A stretch of 64,000 bases of DNA from NCBI GenBank assembly GCA_022606425.2, contig JAHDVF020001363.1, positions 434,001 to 498,000 of the forward strand, given 5' to 3'. Below, in pieces: positions 31,130 to 46,100 of this stretch. The number at the start of each line of letters is the position of its first letter. Within the stretch, counting starts at the first letter, position 1. The notes beneath the pieces are model-generated. The model saw nothing but the letters and a program-made list of their open reading frames with translations. It had not been told where the DNA came from and searched no databases. The position numbers and the translations under genes are program-made. Source of the DNA: Lepidostoma basale. Taxonomy: Eukaryota > Arthropoda > Insecta > Trichoptera > Lepidostomatidae.

Positions 31130-34100
31130 GTATTCCATTATTTAAAATTTAAAAATTGATCTGTATGAGGATGCAAGTCAAATGATTTAATGATGAATGT
31201 CGGAAAGTCAAAGGTGATGGTTTTCCAAAGGGAAGAGCAAATGACAGTTTGTAATATAAGTGTGAACGAAGAGAACTTGGAACAGGTGAGGGAATTTGTG
31301 TATTTAGGTAGCATGTTCACAGCAGATGGCCGAACGGATAGTGACGTCGAAAGAAGGGTTGGTGCGGGTAACAAAGTGAATGGAGCTTTAAAAATAGTTT
31401 TTGGAAACAAGAATTTATCAATGAAAGCGAAAACGGCCGTTCACAATGGAGTTCTGGTCCCAACCCTAATGTATGGAAGCGAAACATGGAACTGGCAGAA
31501 GAAGGATGAGAGCAGAATAAATGCGGTAGAGATGAGGTCCCTAAGACGTATGTGTGGTAGAACGATATACGACAGAATCTCAAATGCTGATATAAGAAAG
31601 GAATGTAGAGCGGAAGAAGGTATTATGAACAAAATTATGAAAGGATCGCTGCGTTAGTTCGGACATATGGAACGCATGGATGGAGAAAGAATGGTTAAGA
31701 AAGTATACGTTAATGATGTAAATGGGGTACGAAGTCGAGGCAGACCGGGAAAACATGGCATGACCAAATTAATCAAATTTTAAAGGTTGGTCATGTTAGA
31801 AGTCAAAGGAATCGACGTGCGTGTATGACTCGTTGTATGAATGTGGAGGAAGCTAGAGAGGTTTGCCAGGATAGAGTAGTGTGGCGGTCCATTCTCTCTG
31901 CCTACCCCTGCGGGGAAACGGCGTGATGGTTTGTTGTTGTCGTTGTTGAAAATTGATCTATTTAAAAATTCGGTATTGCTTGAAAACTAATTCCAACATA
32001 CTCGAGACTTGGTTCTGGCCACTGTCTAACTCCGGTCCACCTATTCAAAATCAACTGTTCTCCTTCTTCTACGAGTATATCGTGGGTATACAAGTAAAAG
32101 TGACTATCTGCAAAAATGACGAAATTGAGATTATTGACATCGTATTAGCATAATGCTTGACTGGTAAAAATTTCCCATTGATTCGACACTCCAAAAAGAA
32201 ATTAGGTTTTAAAAAATGTGACCATTTGATAGAAGCTCACAGATTCTTAATTAAAAATCCTGAAGACTGTCTTCGCCTCCAGTCGGACATCAATAATTTT
32301 GTCAACTGGAGTCACAGTAATCAAATGCAATTCAATGTCTCTAAATGCGTTATGCTATCATTTACTAGAGCATTGAGAACTGTGTATCATAGATACACAA
32401 TGAACAACCAGCAACTAGCACATGTATCTACGATGAGAGATCTCGGGATCATCTATGAGAGTAGGCTGACTTTTCGTGTACATGTTGAGAGGATTTGTGG
32501 CACTGCACTGAAGATGTTGGGCTTCATCGTCCGGACCGGAAGAGTTTTCAGGGATCCCAATGTGCTCAGAGTCCTATACAACGCATTGGTTCGGAGCAGA
32601 CTCGAAAGTGGTTCTGTGATATGGAGTCCTCACGAGGCGAGATATTCCGTTATGCTGGAGAGGGTTCAGAAAAAAATTCTGAGGTTTCTCTACATGGGGG
32701 AGTATGGTAGCTATCCTTGGCTCTATCCCACGGCATTTCTTTTGGGAATGCTCGGAACCAATTCTTCTACAGCTTCAAAGAGATGGACATCTAATTACCA
32801 ATTTCTTTAGATTATTTAGGGGATACTTCGAGAACTCGACCGTACTGGAGGGTGTTCGGCTTTTTGTCCCCGATAGATATCTCCGACAGCGACAGCACAG
32901 ATTGTTTTACCTACCGGCCGCTAGAACCAATCTGCCTCTGGTGACACCGGTGGGAAGAGGAATTAGTCTGCTGAACGCGGTCTCCTCGGAGATCGACGTC
33001 TTTCATGTTAGTGAAAGTACGTTCAGAAGGCAAATACTCTTAATTCTGGAGAGTATCGTGTCTTCGTAATGTTGAACCATCTCTTATACGTTTCTGGTAG
33101 TATACTCACATTGATCTCATCGTATGTTCACATCGAGAGAATATGTGGAGTTGCACTGAAAATGTTGGGATTTATTCTCCGAACTGGTAGAGTTTTCAAG
33201 AATCCCTATGTTTTGCGAATTTTGTACAACTCATTGGTCCGGAGCCGGCTCGAGTGTGGCTCGGTGATATGGAGTCCCCACGAGGCGAGATACTCGCTCA
33301 TGTTAGAGAGGGTTCAGAAAAGATTTCTGAGATATCTCTACATGAGGGAGTTTGGTAGCTATCCGTGGCTTTATCCCACTGCATTCCTCTTGGGCATGCT
33401 GGGGACCAATAGTTTACAGATAAGAAGGGATGGGTGCACACTTACCCATTTCTTCAGACTTATCAGGGGATTCTTTGAGAACTCCGTCATCTTGGAGGCT
33501 ATCCATCTTTATGTTCCGGATGGCTATCTTCGACAGCGTCAGCACAGACTGTTTTATCTCCCAGCATGCAGAACCAACCTGCCTCTGGTGATGCCGGTGG
33601 GGAGAGCAATCAAACTGCTGAACATGATCGCTTCGGAGATCGATGTCTTTCATATTCGTGAAAGTACATTCAGAAGACAAATACTCTTGACTTTGGAGAG
33701 TATTTTGTATTCCTAATGTCGAACCATCTCTCATGCGTTCCTGGTATTATATATTCCTTATGTTTTACCTGTTCTCAATAGATGCCTTAAACTATAAAAA
33801 ATGTTTGTAATGTCTTTTGAGAAAATAAACTGATTTGATTTGATTTGATTTGATTATGAACTATACATAATATATTATTTTACCTGTTCTCAATAGATGC
33901 CTTAAAAATAAAATTTGTAATGTCTGTTGATGAAATAAACTGATTTGATTTGATTTGACAAGTAAAATTGACCAAGTGACAGTCGGTCAATTTCACTTGT
34001 CGGTAGATGTCACCAGTAAAGAGTTATTTAGAGTTAGTAGTTAGTATACGGTTTGTTTTTCTATAATCCGATAGTTGCATTAGCCATGGCCCAATTGAGA

Positions 34101-37100
34101 GTGCACCTAATACTGCATTATGCTTCACATGGAGTGAGGTAAATGGGAGTTCAGAAATAGATACTGAATTACAGATGTGGATAAACGGTCTTGATGAAAA
34201 CATTAATGAACTTTCATTATTTTCTGATACATGTTTAGGCCAAAATAGTGTCCAATGTATTGCATCATTATTCCTGTACTTGACTCAAACTACCTGGTTT
34301 AAAATCATTCAACATAATTTCTTAGAATCGGGACATTTATACATGGAGGTAAACCCTATGCATAGTGCCAAAGAGTCTGTCATAAAACTTGTTAACCATT
34401 ACTGCTTTGAATGACTGTCAATATTTTTAAGGTTGAAATAATCTAAAAGAAACAAATAAAAAAGCAACCCATACATAGTGAAAGATCCATAATTAATTCA
34501 GCATTTATACTCCAAGCAAATACCCGTATCTAAAATAAAAAGGACTCTGGAGCGATTCCTCCAGAATAGCATACTTGTTATAGATCGCTACCTGAAATAA
34601 ATCATCCGGATAGAGCACCTGATCCAAATAAGGATTCAGACTCTTCCGGTCCGAATGATGAAGCCCAACATCCTCAGTGCAATGTCACAAATTCTCTTGA
34701 TATGTGCACGAAATGTCAGCCTACTCTCATAGATGATTCCGAGATCCTTCATCGTAGATACATGTGCCAGTTGCTGGCTGTTCATTGTGTATCTATGATA
34801 CACAGTTCTCAATGCTCTAGTAAACGATAGCATATCGCACTTAGAGACATTGAATTACATTTTATTACTGTGACTCCAGTTAACAATATTATCAATGTCC
34901 GACTGGAGGCGAAGACAGTCGACAGGATTGTTAATTTCTATTTTGTTATCAACAAATTATCAAAATTAATTATCACTTATCAAATGTTGTTCATTACAAC
35001 ATTTTTTGAATGTATACAAATACTTGTACACGAATACTGGATTTCACCCATTGCGGGTTATCAATTCAAGAATCAATTGTATCTCAATAGAGACGAAGGT
35101 GCAAATGGGAAAAAGAATATGGTGATCGAGGTGTTTACAGGACTTATGACCTGTCATTGGTTGGGTTAAGCACACGCTTTATGTAATAGAAAATTCCCCA
35201 TTCCACATTTTTTTTTTTTTTTCTTCTTATGACCACCATGTCTGACAAACTTTTGGAAGTTGTATATATGTTAATCTGTAAGACTACTCTTTACGTGGTA
35301 GTTTTTACATCTACAGCTAATGGCGGGGTAGCCTTTCACATTGTGTTAAAAAGATATTCTGCTTAATGCTTAAAAAACACAAATCTTAGTATGTAGATGG
35401 TAAAAACTACCACGTAAAGAGTAGTCTTACAGATTAACATATGTACAACTTCCAAAAGTTTGTCAGACATGGTGGTCATAAGAAAAAAAAAAGGTGGAAT
35501 GGGGAATGTTGTATTACATAAAGCGTGCGCTTAACCCAACCAATGACAGGTCATGTAAACACCTTGATCAACCATATTCTGTTTGCAATTTGCATCTTCG
35601 TCTCTATTGAGATTAATTAATTCTAATTAATTAATTATTAATTAATTAATTCTCAATTAATTCTTGAAATTTTGTTCATATTATCAAATGTACGACTTTT
35701 TGCATCATAGGTACAAGCCGAGGATGGACTACCGGGCAGCGTGTGCGAGCAGTGCGCGAGCCACCTGCGTGCGGCACGCGCATTCAACATGCGCTGCCGC
35801 CACGCCCAAGCCTCTCTCGTGCGTGCCCTTCCCGCCGCGGCCGTCGCTCCCAAGAAGCCGAGTCCCAGGAAGCACGAGAGGCCGAGGGGAGCTGTGAAGG
35901 AAGTCAGGATCCTGCCAAAGGTAGACGGAGATAAGAGACAGCTGCAGCTGATCGATGTCTTCAAACCAAACGCCCCATTAGAAGGTATCACTTCACGTAT
36001 CTGGTCTTATGCCAGTACAGGTAGTCCAGCGTCTAAAGATTAATTAATTTATTTATTTTTTGACATAAACGCTGCAAGGGCAAATGACATGTTTATAATA
36101 AAAATAATAATATGCTAACTTTTAAAGCGCCGTTTTTGTGATGTAATCACCTCAAGGGCGCATTAAGACGTGTTTTAAATCTAAATGTGAACGCTGCATC
36201 TGATTTTCGCGATCGGTTAAAAAGTATAGTAGAACAAAATATAAATGTTTAAATTGGGTATGAAATATGAAAAAGATGGGTTTTCAGTTTAGATCTGAAA
36301 TCTGTCGGATCATTTATGCATCTGAGGTGTGAAGGGATATTGTTCCAAGCTGATGGACCAGCTACCGCAAACGCTCGATCCCCGAAATTTGTACTGGGGC
36401 AACGCTTCGGCTCAACCAATCTTCCTATTGCCAAGGAGTTCGCCGAGCGAAGTGTGGATTTCCTTATATTTAGGCTGTCCGTTATACAGATTTCAGATAT
36501 ATAACTTGGTGCCATTCCATGTAGCGCTTTGAAGACTGTCCAGCAGAGTTTATACTGGATTCTTTCTGGACTTTTAAGCCAGTGAAGTTCTTTGAGATGT
36601 TGTGTTATATGGGACTTTAATGAGTCTTGCTGCTGCGTTGAACGCAGATTGAAGTTTGTTTATTTGTTGTTTTGGAATGTTTGCATAAATTCCATTACAG
36701 TCCAATACAATAATCAAGTTTAGTAGCAAAGGTAATAAATATTTCCACACATAAACTAACTTATAACAGCAAAACACAAAAACAAGAATAAAAAACTAAC
36801 TAACCATCACGTCGTCTCCCCGAAGGGGTAGGCAGTAAGAATGGACTGCCACACTTTTCTTTCCTGACATATTTCTCGATTCGCTTCCTCAACATTCATA
36901 CATCGCGTCGATTTCTCTGACTCCTCACATGGCCGACATTCAATATTTGTTTTATTTGATCATGCCACGTTTTCCTCGGTCTTCCTCTATTTCTGGTTCC
37001 ATTTACATCGTTAACATATAATTTTTTTACTATTCATTCTTTCCATATGTCCAAACCATCTTAATGATCATTTCATTATTTTGTTCATGACACCATCATT

Positions 37101-40100
37101 CGCACCGCATTCACTTCTTATATTTTCATTCGACACTCTATCATACACAGAGTATGCACACATTCATCTAAGAGATCTCATTTCTACTGCATTTATTCTA
37201 TTTACATCCTTCTTTTGCCATTCCATGCTTCGCTTCCATACATAAGGGTCGTGTACGGGACAGATTGCTCCCCCCGTATTATTAATATTTATTTTGGCCG
37301 CTGACTGCTGCTCGTCTCCGATGTGGTGTGGATGGTAAAACGGAGAATACGGCGTGATGATGATTGTGTAATAAAACAAAGTTTTATTATATGCGGCAAT
37401 CGGTGCAGGGTAGAAGCGAAGAGAAGCGTACAGTAGCTCAAATACTGGTTTTCACGTAGTTAAGAGCGCCATGCCTCTTTTACGCGCAGCGTGTCTACGC
37501 GTGTCAGAATTTGAAAGAAGAGTGAGGGGCCGAGTCCTTACAAGACCCACTTATATAGCCTCCGCAAAACTAGCGATAACGGTTATTAACGTATTTTTTA
37601 GCTTCGGAGAATTTCAGTCGCAGCTGCTGTGTTGGCTGTTAAAAACGCGCGAGCAACCGCAAATAAATTCCGAGAATAATCTGGATTGAGCTACTGCAAA
37701 TCTCGTTGCTATGCACTTTCACGCGACTACCGACTGCCTTATTTATTTTAAGAAAACATAAACAAATTAAACCTATCAAAAAAAGCTAGAATGGCAGTGC
37801 ACAATGGTGTTCTTCTACCGACCCTTATGTATGGAAGCGAAGCATGGAACTGGCAAAAGAAGGATGAAAGTAGAATAAATGCAGTTGAAATGAGATCTCT
37901 TAGAAGAATCTGTGGATACTCTGTGTATGATAGAGTGCCGAATGAAAATATAAGAAGTGAATGCGGTGCCAATGATGGTGTCATGAACAAAATAATGAAA
38001 GGATCATTAAGATGGTTTGGACATATTGAAAGAATGAATGAAGAAAGAATGGTAAAAAAATTATATGTTAACGATGTAAATGGAACCAGAAATAGAGGAA
38101 GACCGAGGAAAACGTGGCACGATCAAATAAATCAAATATTGAATGTCGGCCATGTGAGGAGTCAGAGAAATCGACGCGCGTGCATGACACGATGTATGAA
38201 TGTTGAGGAAGTGAGAGAAATATGTCAGGAAAGAAAAGTGTGGCAGTCCATTCTTTCTGCCTACCCTTTCGAGGAGACGGCGTGATGGTTAGTTAGTTAG
38301 TTCTTCTTCTTCTCTGGTTTCAATCCTGGGATTGGTTTGCAGCAATTTCCTCCATTATTCTCTTCCATTTTTCCCTGTCTTGTGCGGCTCTTTTGAGATC
38401 TGCATATGATGAGCAGCGCACGTCCACCAACAGGTCCCCTAGAGTGTGTCCCCTCGGTCATACCCTCCATTATGGCATGCAAGAGACCTTCTTGACGTAT
38501 TACATGGCCGATCCATCTTGCACGCCTTTCGGACAAGGTCCTGAGCAGGTGCCTTCCTCCTTCGATTCCTTGAAGAACTTCCTCATTTGTGATGTGGTCT
38601 CTCCAGGAAATTCCAAAGAGTCTTCTATAGGACCACATCTCAAAAGCCTCTAGTCTCTGCTTATCCCTTTCGGATAGGCACCATGTCTTGCAGCCGTACA
38701 TCAAGACACTCCATACATAGGTCTTGATGAGGAGTATTCTCAGATTTAGGTCTATATTATTTGATTCTATTATTTTCGACCTTTTATTAAATGCAAGCCT
38801 AGCCTGATGTATACGGCTGTCAACTTCGTTCTTAGACCGACCGACCCATGTTATTTTGCTCCCGAGGTAGACAAACTCCTTGGTGTTCTTTAGTGGAACT
38901 CCTGACATCACTACTTAGTAGTTAGTTAGTTTAATTAAATAATAAAATTAGCACAGTTAAAAATAATAAAAAATTAATAAAATTAATAACTACTCGCATA
39001 AGTCCGATACAGGTCGGTAGAAGAACCCCATTAGTAACAAAGGTTACATTAGTAACTTTGTTTCTAAACACATGTTTAAACCCTTAAAGGCCGGCAAGAA
39101 TTTGAAACATCGGAACGCTCTTGTAAAAAATTCAATTACTCTTCACACAAAGTCCGCACGAGGGGAGATACTCCCTCATGTTAGAGAGGGTTCAGAAAAG
39201 ATTTCTGAGATATCTCTACATGAGGGAGTTTGGTAGCTATCCGTGGCTTTATCCCACTGCATTCCTCTTGGGCATGCTGGGGACCAATAGTTTACAGATA
39301 AGGAGGGATGGGTGCACACTTACCCATTTCTTAAGACTTATCAGGGGATTCTTTGAGAACTCCGTTATCTTGGAGGCTATCCATCTTTATGTTCCGGATG
39401 GTTATCTTCGACAGCGTCAGCACAGACTGTTTTATCTCCCAACATGCAGAACCAACCTGCCGGTGGGGAGAGCAAACAAGCTGCTGAACATGATCGCTTC
39501 GGAGATCGATGTCTTTCATATTCGTGAAAGTACGTTCAGAAGACAAATACTCTTGACTTTGGAGAGTATCTTGTATTCCTAATGTCGAACCATCTCTCAT
39601 GCGTTCCTGGTATTATATATTTATTATATTTTACCTGTTCTCAATAGATGTCTTAAACTATAAAAAAATGTTTGTAATGTCTTTTGAGGAAATAAACTGA
39701 TTTGATTTGATAGTAAGAGAGTGTAAGCAGTGCCCGATGCTGTTTGCAGGTTTGAGGTTCGTAGCGCACCCGTGCGGCGAATGCCACAAGCGCTTCATCT
39801 CCCCGGCGCACGTGGCGGCGCACTTCCAGCGTGCTCACGCGGCGCGCCTACCGAGCAGCGTTCGCGCGCCCGTCCCTCGCCGGGCGCGAAGCACGCCCGC
39901 GTGCCGGCACTGCTGCAAGGGCTTTGTATCACGTGCCATGCTGGAAGCGCACGCCAGGACTCACGAGGGACAGGACCGGCCCTACTGCTGCGTCTACTGC
40001 CCCAAAAAATTCTCTGCCAAGAAGGTGACAACATTATGATGTATCCGCGCCAAAGCAATACAAAACTTTCATAAATTTAATATCTAACTAATTAAATATC

Positions 40101-43100
40101 ACGCCGTTTTACCGGAAGGGTAGGCAGAGATGATGGACCACCACAGTGCTCTGTCCTGACATACCACTTCCTCTACATTCATACAACGTAATATGCATGC
40201 TCGTTGATTAGAATCTGTGAATGGCTGGCACCATTCACAGATTCTATTTATTCCCACACTCGGCCCCATTTGAATACATATTAACACGCTATAGGCAGTT
40301 ATATAAAGGGGTTGATCACTGGGAGGGGGGATTGTGGCTGGCACCATTCGCAGATTTATTTAATCGGCTTGCTATCGGCAGGTGGTGTTGCGTCACCAGC
40401 GCGTGCGGCATGGTGCGGCTCGCGAGGTTCTTCTCTGCGGTCACTGCCAGGACAAGGATATAGGCTTCTTGTCAGCGCAGACACTATTCCAGCATCTACA
40501 GTCTGAGCACCAGGTATGTAGAGGCATGGTATTATATCAGAAGTGGCCGCTACAACAGCAACCAGGAGCAATCGCGAGATAGCGATTAGGCTTATCTATT
40601 AAACATATACGCATTGAAAGAGTCCAAAAAATGTTTAACCGTCGCGTTGCCATGTGGTAAATTGAGTTTCCACTGCCAATTTAAAGTTGATTTTCTTAAA
40701 ACCTATGGACCCTAATATTATAAAAAAAATTGTAATCCTCCATTGAAGTGTTCTCAATATTTCGTAATAAAAAAAAAAGCAAAAAATTACTTCCTTCATC
40801 CCAAAAAAAAATATTTTCTAAGACTGCCCTCACCTTCATTCGTGTTAAGGTAGAATTTGTTTTGCTAATATTTACAACTTTATCAAAAGTGACAAATACT
40901 TACTCGCTGTTTTGAACATATTATAAATTATATCTTTGACCTTTTCAATAGGTACGTAATAATACCGACTGGATGAAAACGCACCACGTAACTTAATAAT
41001 ATCAGAACTGTGAAAATATTAACACTTTACCAAAAGGGACAAATATTAATACGTACTCGTTGTCTTGAACGTACTATACATTTTGCCTAGGTGCCTTTAT
41101 CCTCGCCCCGCCGGCCGCGGCGCGCAGACAAGTTTATACCCGATGTTCCAGTCGCCCGTATGCTATGACGCATTACATATCAGAAATCGCATGGTTCCAG
41201 AAAAAAATTAATAATGATATGTTTTTCAAATAATCCCTGTATGTTATAGATATCGATCTATTCCTAATGAAATTCCCTACAAGATGACATAAATTAAATT
41301 TTGATTCATCTAGTCATATGCTTGATATTTAGATAAAGTTAGCGGTAAACTGAACTTACCACATGGGAGCGAGCGTTTTGTTTTGAACACGGTACGTTAA
41401 GGGTTAAAAAACACATTAATTTTAAAATGTTCAAATCGTTCTCAAATCAAATCAAAATCAAAATCAAATCAAAGTATTTTGCCTTAGCTTAAATTCAAGT
41501 AACTGTTTATTGTATTTGTGGTTTCTTAATTAATATATTGATATCGCTGTATGCTGCCCCTACTGAATAAATAAATATAACTCTGATTGTCACAGGACCT
41601 GGCTGATGATGGAGAAGAGCTATCTGCTGCTCTGCTTAAGACGGAGACCAGTAGACTATTAAAGACAGGAGTCGAAGCCACTAAAGATGATCATGAGGCA
41701 CCCATCGTTGTCCAGACTGGTAAAATGTTATTTAACCTCATACGCATTCCTACAGCATGTCATGTACTGTCTTTTCAAACACATTAGGCAGAGACGGTGG
41801 ACCGCCACACTCTTCCATCCTGACACGCTTCTCTAGCCTTCACATTCATACAGCGTGTCGTGCACTGTCGCATCTAACTCAATAGGCAGAGACGGTGGAC
41901 CGCCACACTCTTCCATCCTGACACGCTTCTCTAGCCTTCACATTCATACAGCGTGTCGTGCACTGTCGCATCTAACTCAATAGGCAGACACGGTGGACCG
42001 CCACACTCTTCCATCCTGACACGCTTCTCTAGCCTTCACATTCATACAGCGTATCGTACACTGTCGCATCTAACTCAATAGGCAGAGACGGTGGACCGCC
42101 ACACTCTTCCATCCTGACACGCTTCTCTAGCCTTCATATTCATACAGCGTATCGTACACTGTCGCTTCTAACTCAATAGGCAGAGACGGTGGACCGCCAC
42201 ACTCTTCCATCCTGACACGCTTCTCTAGCCTTCACATCCATACAGCGTGTCGTGCACTGTTGCTTCTAACACAATAGGCAGAGACGGTGGACCGCCACAC
42301 TCTTCCATCCTGACACGCTTCTCTAGCCTTCACATCCATACAGCGTGTCGTGCACTGTTGCTTCTAACACAATAGGCAGAGACGGTGGACCGCCACACTC
42401 TTCCATCCTGACACGCTTCTCTAGCCTTCACATCTATACAGTGTGTCGTGCACTGTCGCTACTAACACAATAGGCAGAGACGGTGGACCGCCACACTCTT
42501 CCATCCTGACACGCTTCTCTAGCCTTCACATCCATACAGTGTGTCGTGCACAGTAGCTTCTAACACAATAGGCAGAGACGGTGGACCGCCACACTCTTCC
42601 ATCCTGACACGCTTCATTTTATTTTCAGATCTTATATGCACTGGTACCACCACAAAGACTGAAACTGTTGCTGTTCTACCGAGGTATCTGATTTTTTATT
42701 TCATTTAAAAGCTCTCCCGATCGGCATCAATTTAGGCATGTTGTAAGCAGATGAATATATGTTGAATATAGACTATTCTGCATGATTTGATTGTGGTGTG
42801 ATGAACCATTGAAGCTCTCCATCATCCAACCTGTTTCTGGTGACACCGGTGTGAAGAGCAATAAGTCTGCTGAATGTTATGTGTTTCATATTAGTGAAAG
42901 TAGCCAAAACTGCACTCTCTGCCTTGTCGCACCCTGTATTTGGATTTGACACTCTATCATATACAGATTTACGACACATTAGTCTTAGAGATATCATTTC
43001 TTTGGCCGGCATTTTATTGATTTGATCGTGGCGCGTTTTCCTCACACTGGTGATTGTTTCAGCGAAAGGATCTCTGTCCTGCGCCACTTGGAACAAGTCA

Positions 43101-46100
43101 TCAACTCTTTATTCCTGTCCATTCTCTTATATTCCGCAGCCAGGACAACTGCCTTCTATCTTACCCATGATGAGTCGAAGGAGTTGGAATCTCTTTCCCC
43201 CTTAGCACATGAACCAAATACGAGACCTTTCTAACCTTCACACTGGACAACAGCTCTCTATTGGCTCTGGCTCTCTGTAGTACGTCTGCATTACTGACCC
43301 TATCGGTCCACGGTATACGGAGCATTCTGCGGTATATCCACATCTCAAACGCTTCCAACCGGTTCATTACATTCACTTCTAGTCCAAGTTTCACAGCCAT
43401 ATAGTAGAACAGACCATATATCTTCTTCTTTTTGTCCCGTCACACCTCCGTGGTGCATAGGGCCTCAAGGAACCTTCTCCATCCGACTCTATCGCATGCC
43501 TGATGCCTAACATCATCCCAAGTGACTGCTGCTTTAACCTCGTCCTGCAGGGCTCTTCTCCAGGTGGCTCTAGGTCTGCCTCGCTTTCTCTTTCCCCCCA
43601 TAGAGGACCAGTCTAGTGCGCCCTGAGCGATGCAGGCTGGGTTCCGTCTCAAAGTGTGACCGATCCACTGCCATTTGCGTCTGGCGACCTGTTCTCTAAT
43701 TGGCTTTTCGCCTGCCATAGTCCAGAGAGCGGCATTTGACACTGTTTGGGGCCAATAGATTTTGAATATTGAGCGAAGGCACCTGGAGTTTACCAATAAC
43801 GTCCGCGATAGACTTCCAAGTCTCACATCCGTACAGCAGTACGCTTTTAACGCTACTGCTGAATATTTGGAGCTTGAGCTTTCTCGAAATGATACCGGAA
43901 CGCCATACAGGGCGAAGCATAGCGAAAGCTCCCCTTGCCTTGTTGAGTCTGCTGGCTTCGTCTTCCTCCGTACCTCCCGAGCCCGCTATCATACGACAGA
44001 GGTAGCAGAAGCTGGTCGTGGTCATGAGGGGGAAGACGTGGAGCAAGGTTGTTCTTCAAGTGCAATCTTCTTCTTCAAGTGCCCTGTCGGGTCCCCCCAA
44101 CGTTGGCGATCACCCCAGCGAACCTTTTCCTGTCCTGCGCCGCTCGGAACAGCTCCTCCACACTTCGGATGCCGGTCCACTCTCTCACGTTTCGCAGCCA
44201 GGACATTTCCAATATCAGCTGGAGAAGGTGGTACTTTTCCCCACGCATTATATGACCCAGATATGAAATCTTCCGAACCTTGATAGTTGACAATAGCTCC
44301 CCGTCGACTCTAGCTTGCCTCAGGACTTCGGTATTGGTAGCCATGTCTGTGCAGGGAATTCTGAGCATTCAGCGATGGAGCCACATTTCAAATGTCTGTT
44401 CATTGAGTTGACTTTTAAGGTCCACGTTTCACATCCATACAATAAAACAGACCACACATAGCATTTGATCATTCTCTGGCGGAGTTTCAAGTTTACGTTA
44501 TCATTACAGAAGAGTGATTTCATTATATTAAACGTAGCTCTTGCTGCCTCAATCCTGCATCTTATCTCTGCATCTGGGTCAAGAGATTGCGTTAGTATGC
44601 TGCCGAGGTATTTAAATGTTTCCACCCTTTCAACGTTACGGCCGTTCAAATACAATGCTGACCCACTGTAGTCAAGCCGTCCGAATGTCATCCACTAGGT
44701 TTTAACTAACTAACTAACTAACCATCACGCCGTCTCCCCGAAGGGGTAGGCAGAAAGAATGGACTGCCACACTTTTCTTTCCTGACATATTTCTCTCGCT
44801 TCCTCAACGTTCATACATCGTGTCATGCACGCGCGTCGATTTCTCTGACTCTTCACATGGCCGACACTCAATATTTGACTTATTTGATCGCGCCACGTTT
44901 TCCTCGGTCTTCCTGTATTTCTGGTTCCATTTACATCATTAACATATAATTTTTTTACCATTCTTTCTTCATTCATTCTTTCAATATGTCCAAACCATCT
45001 TAATGATCCTTTCATTATTTTGTTCATGACACCATCATTCGCACCGCATTCACTTCTTATATTTTCATTCGGCACTCTATCATACACAGAGTATCCACAC
45101 ATTCTTCTAAGAGATTTGGTTTTACTGACATTATATTTCAATAAGCCATTTTTTTTTCATCTTCAGCTCTGAAGTCTCATCGAACGTGACCGCTGTCCAA
45201 CCAAGCGATGGAACCAACTCCGTATTCACATGTCAAATCTGCTACAAAAGGTAATTTAATATAATAACTAAATAACCATCTGGAGGGGTAAGAAGACATG
45301 ATGGACTGCCATACAACTCTGTCCTGACACCTCTCTAGATTCCTCTACTTTCATTCATCGTGACATGCACGTGGCCACTTTTAAGTAGGGGAGAGGGTGG
45401 AGGGTTTGAACAATATTAACATCTTCTGAAATATTGTAGATAAAACATGAAATTTAAAATATTATTTTTATTACAAATACTAGCCACGGACGTGGTCAAC
45501 AGTTTTTAAATAAATTAAAGATTTTAAAAATATATATGTTTAGCGTTTACGGCTTTCTACGCGAGGTCGAATTTTGTTCAAACCTGCCCCAACCTGGGGT
45601 GGCTTTGAACGACAAAAATATAAAATATAAGAAAAAATCATTAATGTCTTCTAATAATCTTTTTAATATCAATGAAAATCTGGAACAAGTGGATGAATTT
45701 GTTTATTTAGGAAGTATGTTTACAAAGGATGGGAGGGTGGAGAAGGATATTGAAAGAAAGGTTGGGGCAGGCAACAGAATAAATGGTGCACTTAAAGTTG
45801 TCATCGCAAACAAAAGCCTATCCAAAAAAGCCAAGATGGCAGTGCACAGTGGTGTTCGAAGTGAAGCATGGAACTGGCAAAAGAAGGATGAAAGTAAAAT
45901 AAATGCAGTAGAAATGAGATCTCTAAGACGAATGTGTAGCAAATCTGTTTATGATAGAGTGACAAATGCAAGTATAAGAAGTGAATGTGGTGCGAATGAA
46001 AGTGTTATGAACAAAATAAGGAAAGGGTCATTAAGATGGTTTGGACACATGGAAAGAATGAGTGAAGACAGAATGGCAAAGAAGGTATATGTAAACGGCG

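Noticed and set aside
37251..37760. A host gene exon in the block between two LINE-A pieces
   Set aside because: The 72-codon frame (37471-37689) has no motif or splice support. The block fits an LTR-like or other non-coding insertion better.
39730..40074. Alternative frames of 65-114 codons over ZAD exon 3
   Set aside because: They are shadows in a GC-rich exon. The finger frame is the only one with C2H2 spacing and phase-compatible splice sites.
41787..42615. Regularly spaced repeat as a CRISPR array
   Set aside because: The 98-bp units are contiguous with no unique spacers, the locus is eukaryotic, and the unit is LINE-derived.
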